Positions 37,050 to 45,123 of a stretch of DNA of 64,000 nucleotides are shown here, in pieces. Numbering within the stretch: position 1 is the first letter of the stretch; the number at the start of each line of letters is the position of its first letter. A program made the translations under genes and the position numbers. Origin of the DNA: Levilactobacillus angrenensis (GTDB lineage Bacteria > Bacillota > Bacilli > Lactobacillales > Lactobacillaceae); NCBI RefSeq assembly GCF_003946085.1, contig NZ_RHOB01000005.1, positions 57,716-121,715 on the forward strand, given 5' to 3'. Below the pieces are notes generated by a model. The model made no database searches and was not told the DNA's origin. It saw only the letters and a list, made by a program, of their open reading frames with translations.

Positions 37050-38891
37050 TTATGCCAAATCGTTCCCCGTAAACTGACTGTTGTAGAGGTCGGCGTAAAA
37101 GCCATTGGCCGCTAGCAGACTGTTGTGGTTCCCTGTTTCGACAATGTGACCGTGGTTCATGACCACAATGTTCTCTGCATTTTGAATCGTAGACAACCGG
37201 TGAGCGACCACGAAGCTCGTCCGTCCCGCCAGCAGGCTTTGCATGGCGTGTTGAATCAGCATTTCCGTCCGAGTGTCGACCGAACTGGTGGCTTCATCCA
37301 AGATCAAGACATCTGGATCCGCCACGAAGGCCCGGGCAATCGTCAATAATTGCCGTTGGCCTTGCGAAATATTCGTTGCCGCTTCGTTCAAGATGGTGTC
37401 ATAACCATCCGGTAATTGACGAATGAAGGTGTCGGCATGGGCCGCCTTGGCCGCCGCGTACACGTCTTCTTCCGTGGCATCCTCGCGACCGTAACGGATG
37501 TTGTCGAAGATTGACCCGGTAAATAACCAGGTATCCTGCAGCACCATCGCGAAGTGCCGGCGCAAGTCCGTCCGCCCCACGGCGTGCGTGTCTTGCCCCC
37601 GATACTTGATTTGACCCGAGTCCACGTCGTAGAAGCGTTCCAACAAGTTGATGATGGTCGTCTTCCCGGCCCCGGTTGGCCCAACGATAGCGACCATTTC
37701 ACCCGGCTTGACTTTCAGGTTAAAGTCTTCGATCAGCGGATTATTTTCCACGTACTTGAAGGCGACGTTGTCAAATTCAATGACGTTGCCATCTGGCGCC
37801 GTGGCACTTGGCACTTCTGCAGTCTTGGTCTCGACCATATCATCCTCATCCAAGACGGAGAAAATCCGTTCCGCAGAGGCAATCGTCGCTTGAATCGTGT
37901 TGGTCAAGTTGGCCATTTGCGTGATTGGCTGGGAGAACTGGTTGGTATATTGCAGGAAGGCCTGCACGTTCCCCAAGCTGACAGTCCCGTTGGCCACTTG
38001 AATCCCACCAATAACGGCAACGGCCAGGTAGTCCAAGTTCTTCACGAAGTTCATCAGTGGGAAGATCAGACTGGAGACAAATTGAGCCTTCCACGCAGAT
38101 TGGTAGTACTTCCGGTTGTGTTCTTCGAATTCTTCTTGGGTGGCGCCTTCACGGTTGAACGTCTTGACCACCGTGTGGCCAGCGTACGTTTCTTCAACCG
38201 TGTTGTTTAATAGCCCTAAGTTCTTCTGTTGACTAGCAAAGAACCGCTGTGACTTTGGTGCCACGATACCGACCACCAAGATACTCAGTGGAACGGAAAT
38301 CAAGGCAACCAACGTTAACCAGCCACTGATGGTCAACATCATGTACAAGACCCCAAAGAAGGTCAAAACACTCGTCACCATTTGCGACAAAGTCTGTTGG
38401 AGCGTGCCCCCGATGTTATCCATATCGTTGGCCATCCGGGACATCAAGTCCCCGTTACTATGGGTATCGTAGTAGCTGATGGGTAACCGTTGCATCTTTT
38501 CCTTTAAGTCGCGCCGCAAGCGGTAAACGACCTTCTGGGAAATCCAACTCATAATCAGTTGTTGGACGATGCCAAATAACGCAGCTCCGGCATACATGAT
38601 ACCAACGACCAATAAGATGTGGCCGATTTTGCCAAAGTCAACGGGCAGGCTGTGAATGGCGATTCCGGCCTTTAACTCGGCGGTCCCCTTCATCACACCC
38701 TTGAACAGTTCCGTGGTGGCTTCACCTAAGATCTTCGGCGTCTTGATCTGCAAGATCACCGAGACGATAGCGAAGACTAACACTACGAAGATACCGGGAA
38801 GCCAGGCTTTCATGTAGCGGAACAGCCGGATCGTCGTTCCCCAGAAATTTTGTGGCCGCTGTTTTGTTGCGGCACCACGTCCATTACGCAT
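37050..38891 (-). CDS. ABC exporter half-transporter with canonical ATP site (YfiC/LmrD-type)
   Basis: Membrane-ATPase fusion of 613 residues: about six helices in residues 30-340, then a nucleotide-binding domain. Walker A GPTGAGKT, signature NISQGQRQL, Walker B VLILDEATSS with the catalytic Glu, and switch His in VVAHRLST are all intact. An extra N-terminal tail of about 25 residues is present. It overlaps the next gene by 8 nt, and together they should form a heterodimeric multidrug or peptide exporter. Confidence 0.9.
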   Translation of the reverse strand: MRNGRGAATKQRPQNFWGTTIRLFRYMKAWLPGIFVVLVFAIVSVILQIKTPKILGEATTELFKGVMKGTAELKAGIAIHSLPVDFGKIGHILLVVGIMYAGAALFGIVQQLIMSWISQKVVYRLRRDLKEKMQRLPISYYDTHSNGDLMSRMANDMDNIGGTLQQTLSQMVTSVLTFFGVLYMMLTISGWLTLVALISVPLSILVVGIVAPKSQRFFASQQKNLGLLNNTVEETYAGHTVVKTFNREGATQEEFEEHNRKYYQSAWKAQFVSSLIFPLMNFVKNLDYLAVAVIGGIQVANGTVSLGNVQAFLQYTNQFSQPITQMANLTNTIQATIASAERIFSVLDEDDMVETKTAEVPSATAPDGNVIEFDNVAFKYVENNPLIEDFNLKVKPGEMVAIVGPTGAGKTTIINLLERFYDVDSGQIKYRGQDTHAVGRTDLRRHFAMVLQDTWLFTGSIFDNIRYGREDATEEDVYAAAKAAHADTFIRQLPDGYDTILNEAATNISQGQRQLLTIARAFVADPDVLILDEATSSVDTRTEMLIQHAMQSLLAGRTSFVVAHRLSTIQNAENIVVMNHGHIVETGNHNSLLAANGFYADLYNSQFTGNDLA

Positions 38892-40617
38892 CGACGGTAT
38901 CCCCCTTCCGCAATTGTGATTCTAGAATTTCTTGGTAAGTCTTGTTGGTAGCTTTCAACTCGTCATGAGTCCCTTGACCCACGATGTTCCCACCGTCGAT
39001 CACTAAGATCAAATCGGCATCCGCCACCGTGGAGACCCGTTGGGCAACGATGACCGTCACGCCGGCTTGGACCTGCTCATCCTTACGCAGTTCTTGCCGC
39101 AACAGTGCATCGGTCTTGAAGTCCAAGGCAGAAAACGAGTCGTCGAAAATGTAGACACTGGCCCGCTTCAAAATCGTCCGGGCAATGACTAACCGTTGCC
39201 GTTGACCACCGGAGAAGTTGTCCCCGTTTTGTTCAACGACGCCGTCTAAGCCGCCCTCTTCTTTAATGAAGTCGCTGGCCTGCGCCACGTCCAAAGCGTG
39301 CCAAATCTGGCTGTCGCTGGCGTCAGGCATCCCAAAGGTCATGTTACTGCGGACTGTCCCAGAGAACAGCACCGCCTTTTGTTGGGTAATGGAAACGGCT
39401 TCGTGCAGCGCTTTTTGGCTCAGCGCTGTGAGTGGCGTGCCGTTCAGTTTGATTTGACCACTTTCCGGATCAAATAACCGGGGAATCAGGTTGACCAGCG
39501 TGGATTTCCCTGAACCGGTCCCCCCAATGATGGCCACGGTTTGGCCGGCTGTGGCAGTGAAGTTCACGTCAGTCAGGGCTAATTTTTCCGCCCCGGTGTA
39601 CCGGAAGTTCACGTGATCAAACGTCAGACTGGCCGTTGCTGGATTCAGCTCTTTGGGTTGGTCAGCATCATTGATTTTGCTCTTCAAGTCCATGACTTCG
39701 TTGATCCGTGCCGCAGACGCTTGGGCCCGAGGCAAGAAGACGAAGACCATTGAAACCATCATAAAACTAATCAGCAATTGTGTGGCGTAAGTCATGAACG
39801 CCACCAAGTTACCGACTTCCATGGCTTGGCTCCCAATCAATTTACCACCGTACCAAACAATCCCGATGTTGGTCCCACTCACGATCAACGTGATAACGGG
39901 TAGCATCAGGGAAACGATCATGAAGACCTTGATCCCGGTGGATGTGTAATCTTGGTTGGCGTCTTCAAAGCGGTCTTGTTCGAATTGGTCCTGGTTGAAC
40001 GCCCGGATGACCCGGACCCCCGTCAGGCCTTCACGAAAGACCAGGTTGATGCGGTCGATCTTCTTTTGCAGGCTCTTGAATAACGGCACCGCAAAGTACA
40101 TAATCAGCCCGGTGAAAAAGGCCAAGACTGGCAACGCCACTAAGAAGACCATGGTCAGCCGGGGACTCTTGACGTAAGCCAAGACGCCAGCACCTACCAA
40201 CATGATAGGCGCCATCAGCATCATCCGCAGCATTTGGACCATGACGTTTTGAATCTGCACCACGTCGTTGGTCGTCCGCGTGATCAGTGACGCGTTCCCC
40301 ACTGTTTCAAATTCTTCAGTGGACGCGTAGGTAACTTTCTTGAATAAATCAGTTCTGATTCGTTGGCCCATCCGTTGCGACTGCGTAGACGCATAATACA
40401 CGTTGCCGGCGGCCCCCAATACTCCAATAAAACTCAAAAGGAGCATCAGGCCACCCGTGCGCCAGATGTAGCCGATATCGTTGTTGGCGATCCCTTTATC
40501 GATGATGTCAGAAGTCAACGTCGGTAAGGAGAGATCACAGGCAACTTGAATAATCATAAACCCAACAGCAAGGACTACTGCCCACCAGTCCAAGTGTTTT
40601 CGGGCAAGTCGCATCAT
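38884..40617 (-). CDS. ABC exporter half-transporter with degenerate ATP site (YfiB/LmrC-type)
   Basis: Protein of 577 residues with six helices followed by a nucleotide-binding domain. Walker A GGTGSGKST and signature NFSGGQRQRL are good, but Walker B reads YIFDDSFSALD, with Asp in place of the catalytic Glu, and the switch position reads VVAQRVST, with Gln instead of His. One of the two ATP sites of the heterodimer should therefore be non-hydrolytic, as in LmrC of LmrCD and BmrC of BmrCD. It is the first gene of the pair; its start is ATG 40617. Confidence 0.9.
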   Translation of the reverse strand: MMRLARKHLDWWAVVLAVGFMIIQVACDLSLPTLTSDIIDKGIANNDIGYIWRTGGLMLLLSFIGVLGAAGNVYYASTQSQRMGQRIRTDLFKKVTYASTEEFETVGNASLITRTTNDVVQIQNVMVQMLRMMLMAPIMLVGAGVLAYVKSPRLTMVFLVALPVLAFFTGLIMYFAVPLFKSLQKKIDRINLVFREGLTGVRVIRAFNQDQFEQDRFEDANQDYTSTGIKVFMIVSLMLPVITLIVSGTNIGIVWYGGKLIGSQAMEVGNLVAFMTYATQLLISFMMVSMVFVFLPRAQASAARINEVMDLKSKINDADQPKELNPATASLTFDHVNFRYTGAEKLALTDVNFTATAGQTVAIIGGTGSGKSTLVNLIPRLFDPESGQIKLNGTPLTALSQKALHEAVSITQQKAVLFSGTVRSNMTFGMPDASDSQIWHALDVAQASDFIKEEGGLDGVVEQNGDNFSGGQRQRLVIARTILKRASVYIFDDSFSALDFKTDALLRQELRKDEQVQAGVTVIVAQRVSTVADADLILVIDGGNIVGQGTHDELKATNKTYQEILESQLRKGDTVDA

Positions 40618-40960
40618 GAAATTTTGGCCTTCTTTCTTCTAAGGTTACTCTATAAAACATCAAAAAAGCATATGCGATAATTATACTCGCTTGAATCGTG
40701 TTTGCAATCAAGGATTATCGCTTAAATTAGTCAGTGGTGCAAAAAAACTGTCAGGGTAATCACTGGTTTACCGTTTCGACAAAAAATAGTCAGTCGCTAC
40801 CAATTCGGACCAGTGGTTGACCCGCTGTCCTGTAACCTCGCTAGGACTGAGTGAAGCGACAACAGCCGCCATGAAAGCGTTTGCGGAGCGTTTTTTACCA
40901 TTCATAAAGCTGGTAATGTTGTCAATATTTGTTACAATGGGGACACTGAAGGGAGTAAGA
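40618..40960. other. Divergent promoter region between the ABC exporter and a small unknown gene
   Basis: No gene found. The region must hold promoters in both directions; a TACAAT at about 40930 is a candidate -10 for the rightward gene but has no clear -35. Confidence 0.35.
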
Positions 40961-40962
40961 GC

Positions 40963-41292
40963 ATGGCGAGCAACTCAGATTCAATCTATAACGTCTTAAC
41001 CTATATCCACCGTCATCAAGATCAGGTCCGCTTTATCCAACAGCGCAATAGCAACGTCATCGCGATTGGCGTCCCCGACTCGGTGCCGGTAGCGAATCAG
41101 GAACTCTACTTCCCCGTTGGCCACCTGTTGGTCAATCGGATGGACGATGACTTTTTAGCTAAAAACGGTGAGCTGTTAAACGACTTCTTCGACCGCACGC
41201 GCAGTTCCAAAGAGGACTACCGCGAAGTCTGGATCACCACTAGCTATATCCCCACTGAGCACATGTACTTGGTGGAAATGTCTTTTGAATGA
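40963..41292 (+). CDS. Small cytoplasmic protein of unknown function
   Basis: Hydrophilic protein of 109 residues without signal or membrane segment. It begins MASNSDSIYNVLTYIHRHQDQVRFIQQRNSNVIAIGVPDSV and continues with an acidic-aromatic part (DDDFLAKNGELLNDFFDRTRSSKEDY) and a final EHMYLVEMSFE strand. I do not recognise a family. GGGAG lies eight bases before ATG 40963, and a bidirectional terminator follows, so the gene is likely real and monocistronic. Confidence 0.65.
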   Translation: MASNSDSIYNVLTYIHRHQDQVRFIQQRNSNVIAIGVPDSVPVANQELYFPVGHLLVNRMDDDFLAKNGELLNDFFDRTRSSKEDYREVWITTSYIPTEHMYLVEMSFE

Positions 41293-41298
41293 TGACTT

Positions 41299-41338
41299 AA
41301 AAACGGGCAGCCCAGTGGTGGGTTGCCCGTTTCGTTTA
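41299..41338. terminator. Bidirectional terminator between two small genes
   Basis: AAACGGGCAGCCCA and TGGGTTGCCCGTTT pair, flanked by A and T residues, serving the two convergent small genes. Confidence 0.8.
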
Positions 41339-41367
41339 TCATTTATGAAGTTGCGGTCGCAACGTGT

Positions 41368-41574
41368 TTAGCTAAAGATGGCGTGAGACGCCCAGATACC
41401 GCCACCGATGACCAGCACCGCCACAATAAAGAAGCGAAAGAGCGCGGCAAACGCCACCAGAACGATGGCCCCAATAATCAGCGTGCCCACGATTCCCAGC
41501 AACCAGCCGGCCAAGCCGAAGACCAATCGCAACAATGGAAAGAGCAGCAACAATAACAATAGTAATAAAATCAC
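41368..41574 (-). CDS. Small hydrophobic membrane protein
   Basis: Protein of 68 residues, almost entirely hydrophobic: MILLLLLLLLLFPLLRL, a GLAGWLLGIVGTLIIGAIVLVAFAALF segment and FFIVAVLVIGGGIWASHAIF, giving about three helices. It starts with GTG 41574; GGAG lies nine bases upstream. No family recognised, and the low complexity means the call is less certain than for longer genes. Confidence 0.55.
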   Translation of the reverse strand: MILLLLLLLLLFPLLRLVFGLAGWLLGIVGTLIIGAIVLVAFAALFRFFIVAVLVIGGGIWASHAIFS

Positions 41575-41801
41575 GATGATCGCTCCATTCTGCCCGGGAA
41601 ATCCCCCGGTTAACCTGTATTCTACACGCTTTTTTCAGCGGGGACACGGATTTAATATTTAAAAATTTATAAACAGAAGGAACGACCACCAATCGGCGCC
41701 GTTCCTCATAGTTACTAGTGACTTATTACTCGATGCCTTTTCCCCAAGCAGATGATCAGTCGGCTCGGCAGCTAACCGACCACCATGGTAGGCGGATACT
41801 A

Positions 41802-42926
41802 CTAGCTAGCCGTAATGCGGTGCCGCCCGGTTTGCTTGGAGTGGTACAGGTTGGCATCGACGCGCTTGTAGAAGTCCAGCGGGTTACGGTCGCGTTCATG
41901 CAGAACGGACACCCCCACGGAGATGGTGACGTTTAAGTCTTGCCCATTGTAAGTCGTCGTTAACCCTTTAACCGCATCAAATACTTCCTGGGCGATTGGT
42001 CGCGCCCGATTTAAGTCGCGGTCAGGCAGTAAGATATTGAACTCCTCGCCCCCGGTACGGTACAAGATAACGTCGCTCCCGAACGGCTTCAAGATTGTAG
42101 TAACAGTACTGGCGACTTGCTTGAGCACCTCGTCGCCGGCCAAATGGCCATAGGTATCGTTGATGTGCTTGAAATGGTCGATGTCAAACATGATCATCCC
42201 CAGATTACGTTGATGCGCAGCGCTTTGATGGAAATGAAAGCTCACGGCCCGGTCATACGCCGCGTAATTTTGCACGTGCGTCAGGGCATCCCAATTGGCA
42301 GACTGGAATAAGCGGTCCTTGATGCGCCGGTCCTTGTCTTGAATCTTGAAGTAACCATACATCAGACTCGCCAAGACCAGGTAGTCGCCAATTTCAGTCC
42401 AGTAAGTCGTCCATGGCAATTGAAAGCGCGTCTTAACGAACAGCCACAAAACGAGACCAAATACCGCGGCAACCGAGATGTAGCGGGTGTACGGGGCTCG
42501 CCAAAGATGGGTGCTTTGCTGGTAAGATAGCCAGTAGAACAGCACGTAGACGAAGGTGTACCCCCAAGACAAGACGGCGGTCACGTTGCCGTTTAGTAGC
42601 ATGAACCCCACCCCCGCCAGCAAAATCAGCCAGTTGGGAATCTTTAACGCCAAAAAGTACGCCACAAAAATCAACAGTAGCAGTTGAAAGTTGGTAAATG
42701 TCCAAGACAGATGACTATCCCGCACAATCAGCTGTAGGGCGAAGACGGACACCACCGCGCAGGTAGTCCCAACGATGACCTGGACCCGTTTGATATTATA
42801 CGGTCGCCGACTGGATTCAGCCTTGGCCGTGACCCAAGTAAAAATCGACCAGTACAGGGTGATGATTCCCAGGGTGAAGAAAATACTGGTGATGATGGGC
42901 GGTACTAACCACATTGTCCATGACAT
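41802..42926 (-). CDS. Membrane diguanylate cyclase (GGDEF domain)
   Basis: Protein of 374 residues. Residues 1-195 hold about six to seven membrane helices; residues about 205-370 are a GGDEF domain with DALTHVQNYAAYDRA, MFDIDHFKHINDTYGHLAGDEVL and the active-site YRTGGEEFNILLP. All catalytic residues appear intact, so it should synthesise cyclic di-GMP from two GTP. No RxxD inhibitory site is evident before GGEEF. Start ATG 42926 follows AAGGAG. It is divergent from an EAL gene about 280 bp away. Confidence 0.9.
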   Translation of the reverse strand: MSWTMWLVPPIITSIFFTLGIITLYWSIFTWVTAKAESSRRPYNIKRVQVIVGTTCAVVSVFALQLIVRDSHLSWTFTNFQLLLLIFVAYFLALKIPNWLILLAGVGFMLLNGNVTAVLSWGYTFVYVLFYWLSYQQSTHLWRAPYTRYISVAAVFGLVLWLFVKTRFQLPWTTYWTEIGDYLVLASLMYGYFKIQDKDRRIKDRLFQSANWDALTHVQNYAAYDRAVSFHFHQSAAHQRNLGMIMFDIDHFKHINDTYGHLAGDEVLKQVASTVTTILKPFGSDVILYRTGGEEFNILLPDRDLNRARPIAQEVFDAVKGLTTTYNGQDLNVTISVGVSVLHERDRNPLDFYKRVDANLYHSKQTGRHRITAS

Positions 42927-43203
42927 GGAATCGATCTCCTTGTTCAGTGATTTAAGAATTAATCCAGCAATTGGTTCTTTAATTCAGGTATTAGTATAAC
43001 GCATTAATTTACTCTAACACCCACTATAAAACATTTCATATAATAAAACCATAACTATTTATATAAAATAGTGTGTCACGGGCTGAACGGTTCGCCACTT
43101 TGCTATTTCCCTCCACTCCCAAATTTCTGGTCATTTATACTATCCGTATTCGTTAAAATAAAGTATGATGGGAGCAGACACTTGAAAGGAGGAACCATTC
43201 GAC

Positions 43204-43866
43204 ATGTACCGTTATTTTCTACAGCCCCAGTTAGATGTCTCAAACAACTCGCTGATTGGCTACGAAATGCTCATTCGCCAGCAAGTCGACGACAAATGGG
43301 TCCTGCCCAAAGATTTTGAGTCGATTCCGATTGACATCCAAGCGGACTTAATCAAACGGACGGCGCAAAAGTTGCGACTGAAGATTGGCTCGGTTTCTTA
43401 CAACGTCAACCAACGGCAGTTTATCGACTGCACGATTGCCCAGGCGATTGTGACCGCTCAGCAACAAATCTATCCCGTGAAACTGATTCTCGAAGTGACC
43501 GAAGAAGAAACGGATACCGCGGTCTCGAATCAGGATATTATCGATCAAGTTCATTTTTTTGACGACCACGGGATTCAACTTAGTCTAGATGATATTGGGA
43601 CCGGTATCAATACTTTTGACCACATCAAGCCGATTCTGCCCTACGCCAGCGAAATCAAATTCGCCATGCAAAATTTCCGGGCCGAGGGTCGTGCCGCTGA
43701 GATTCCCGATAACCTGATCTTTTGGAAAAAAGTCGCGCAAGACTACAAGTTGCGCTTGATCCTTGAAGGTGTGGAAAACGCTGACGAGGACCAGATGGCT
43801 AATGGCCTAGAAATCGACCTCCGCCAAGGCTGGTATTACGGCAAGCCTCACCTGTTCCAGTTATAA
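43204..43866 (+). CDS. Stand-alone EAL-domain protein (c-di-GMP phosphodiesterase or receptor)
   Basis: Protein of 220 residues that is only an EAL domain. Most metal and substrate residues are present: Glu21 (GYEMLIRQ, EML for EAL), Asn68 (NVNQRQF), Glu97 (LEVTEEE), Asp129-Asp130 (LDDIGTG), Lys152, Glu188 (ILEGVE) and Gln208 (QGWYYGKP). The KID motif reads KFA, so one metal-associated Asp is replaced by Ala; activity may be reduced. It would degrade c-di-GMP or bind it. GGAGG precedes ATG 43204. It pairs with the divergent GGDEF gene. Confidence 0.87.
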   Translation: MYRYFLQPQLDVSNNSLIGYEMLIRQQVDDKWVLPKDFESIPIDIQADLIKRTAQKLRLKIGSVSYNVNQRQFIDCTIAQAIVTAQQQIYPVKLILEVTEEETDTAVSNQDIIDQVHFFDDHGIQLSLDDIGTGINTFDHIKPILPYASEIKFAMQNFRAEGRAAEIPDNLIFWKKVAQDYKLRLILEGVENADEDQMANGLEIDLRQGWYYGKPHLFQL

Positions 43867-43904
43867 TTTTTGCAATACTTTTTATTAATAATATTATTTA
43901 TTTT

Positions 43905-43953
43905 AAAGACTACTAATAGGTTGTGCTGGGTCACAATCTCTGGTAGTCTTTTA
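43905..43953 (+). terminator. Terminator of the EAL gene
   Basis: AAGACTACTA and GGTAGTCTT arms with inner TTGTG/CACAA pairing, followed by TTTT. Confidence 0.8.
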
Positions 43954-44020
43954 CTTATCAAAAAAAGTTTTGTAGTCAGCTAGACTGGCTAATCATGAGT
44001 CTACTTAGGAGGCGTTCCCC

Positions 44021-44389
44021 CTGCACTGGTCATTTTTTCAGCACCGCTGTTCCCATTGCGGGCAAAAGCTCCCTTCATTTCACGCACAATGCCCAAGCTG
44101 TGGCACCCGGCGCCTGACCTGGTTCACGTCTCACGGTCCGCTCAGTCGCGGTGTTTACTGGCGGCGTATGGGTGTGCTTACGTTGTTGACGGTCGGCCTA
44201 CTGAGCACGCTGATGAGTACGGTCCTGCAGTACCCGGCGTTTCGCTTACACCCCGCCCACTTTAATCCTGAGAAAACACTGTTACTGTTGGTCGTTGCTG
44301 GGGGATTAGTTAGCTGTACTCTGGCCACGTTGGCCGTCACCCGCCAACGTCTGCATGACCGCCAGCGGACCGGCCGCTGGTTATGGTGA
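44021..44389 (+). CDS. Zinc-ribbon membrane protein with CTG start, possibly interrupted
   Basis: The frame opens at a CTG (44021) eight bases after a perfect AGGAGG (44007-44012); no ATG, GTG or TTG fits. The 122-residue product starts HWSFFQHRCSHCGQKLPSF, then CPSCGTRR, a four-Cys zinc ribbon, followed by two membrane helices (about 50-67 and 85-106). It stops at TGA 44387. In the same frame after the stop, LALPIIGWGIVVVQLLG reads as a further good helix up to TAA 44507, so the TGA may be a recent TGG-to-TGA change truncating the gene. Function unknown. Confidence 0.55.
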   Translation: MHWSFFQHRCSHCGQKLPSFHAQCPSCGTRRLTWFTSHGPLSRGVYWRRMGVLTLLTVGLLSTLMSTVLQYPAFRLHPAHFNPEKTLLLLVVAGGLVSCTLATLAVTRQRLHDRQRTGRWLW

Positions 44390-45078
44390 CTGGCCTTGCC
44401 CATCATCGGTTGGGGAATCGTGGTGGTCCAACTGCTCGGTCCGAGTCAAGGCCCCCCGCACCGGTTACCACCAACTCACTACACGGCATACGAGCACGCA
44501 ACTGGCTAATTTTTATCGGTGGCACACTGTTGTATGCCATCAGCTTCAACTTCGTGGGCATTGCCGCACTCAACGGCGAACAGCAGTCCCTGACTGCCGC
44601 CAATCAACTGACACTGGGACGCCACCACCTTTCACTGGCGAACCAACGGACTTACCCCATGGCCTACCATAACAGTCGGTGGGCCCACACGACGTTTGCC
44701 ATCGACCAAGTCACGGTCTACCGCACCCAGCGCCCCTACCGCATCCCCAGTAACGACGGACCGCTCACCATCACCGGCATCATTCGCGTCCACATGAAGA
44801 TTCACGCGGGCGCCAATATCCAGACCTATCCCGCCGCCAAAATGTTGACACTCAATGACGGCCAACGCCTGATTGCGGACCGCTCCAACAGTGATGTCTT
44901 CGCGGGTGACTTGAACCAGGGGATCCGGACTGCGGGTAATATTTATTTTCTTGTACCCCGCTTAAATGAGGTGTCTGACGTGACTGCCCTGGACCTTGCT
45001 TGGGACGCAGCGTTACGGTCACGACCGCAGGCAATCCGGCCATTTCACGCCAAGGTTACCTTGGACAGTAAAAAATAA
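44383..45078 (+). CDS. Membrane-anchored protein of unknown function, start uncertain
   Basis: Open frame of up to 231 residues. The ATG at 44383 overlaps the preceding TGA (ATGGTGA), which would allow coupled initiation. The natural N-terminus, however, looks like RARNWLIFIGGTLLYAISFNFVGIAALNG, a signal anchor that begins at an ATA codon (44488) without a ribosome site. After the anchor comes an extracellular-looking domain of about 180 residues with HTTFAIDQVTVYRTQRPY and DLNQGIRTAGNIYFLVPRL, somewhat like DUF4352/DUF5067-type domains. The original start codon may be lost. It ends at a terminator. Confidence 0.5.
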   Translation: MVTGLAHHRLGNRGGPTARSESRPPAPVTTNSLHGIRARNWLIFIGGTLLYAISFNFVGIAALNGEQQSLTAANQLTLGRHHLSLANQRTYPMAYHNSRWAHTTFAIDQVTVYRTQRPYRIPSNDGPLTITGIIRVHMKIHAGANIQTYPAAKMLTLNDGQRLIADRSNSDVFAGDLNQGIRTAGNIYFLVPRLNEVSDVTALDLAWDAALRSRPQAIRPFHAKVTLDSKK

Positions 45079-45112
45079 TGCTCTCCTAGTAAGTTTTAGG
45101 AGAACATTATTT
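45072..45112. terminator. Bidirectional terminator between the zinc-ribbon pair and the WxL gene
   Basis: ATGCTCTCCT and AGGAGAACAT pair, with T-rich flanks on both strands, between convergent genes. Confidence 0.75.
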
Positions 45113-45123
45113 GGGCATCATTT

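Noticed and set aside
41372-41692. Longer frame overlapping the small hydrophobic protein
   Set aside because: It crosses several frames of the same low-complexity DNA and lacks a ribosome site.
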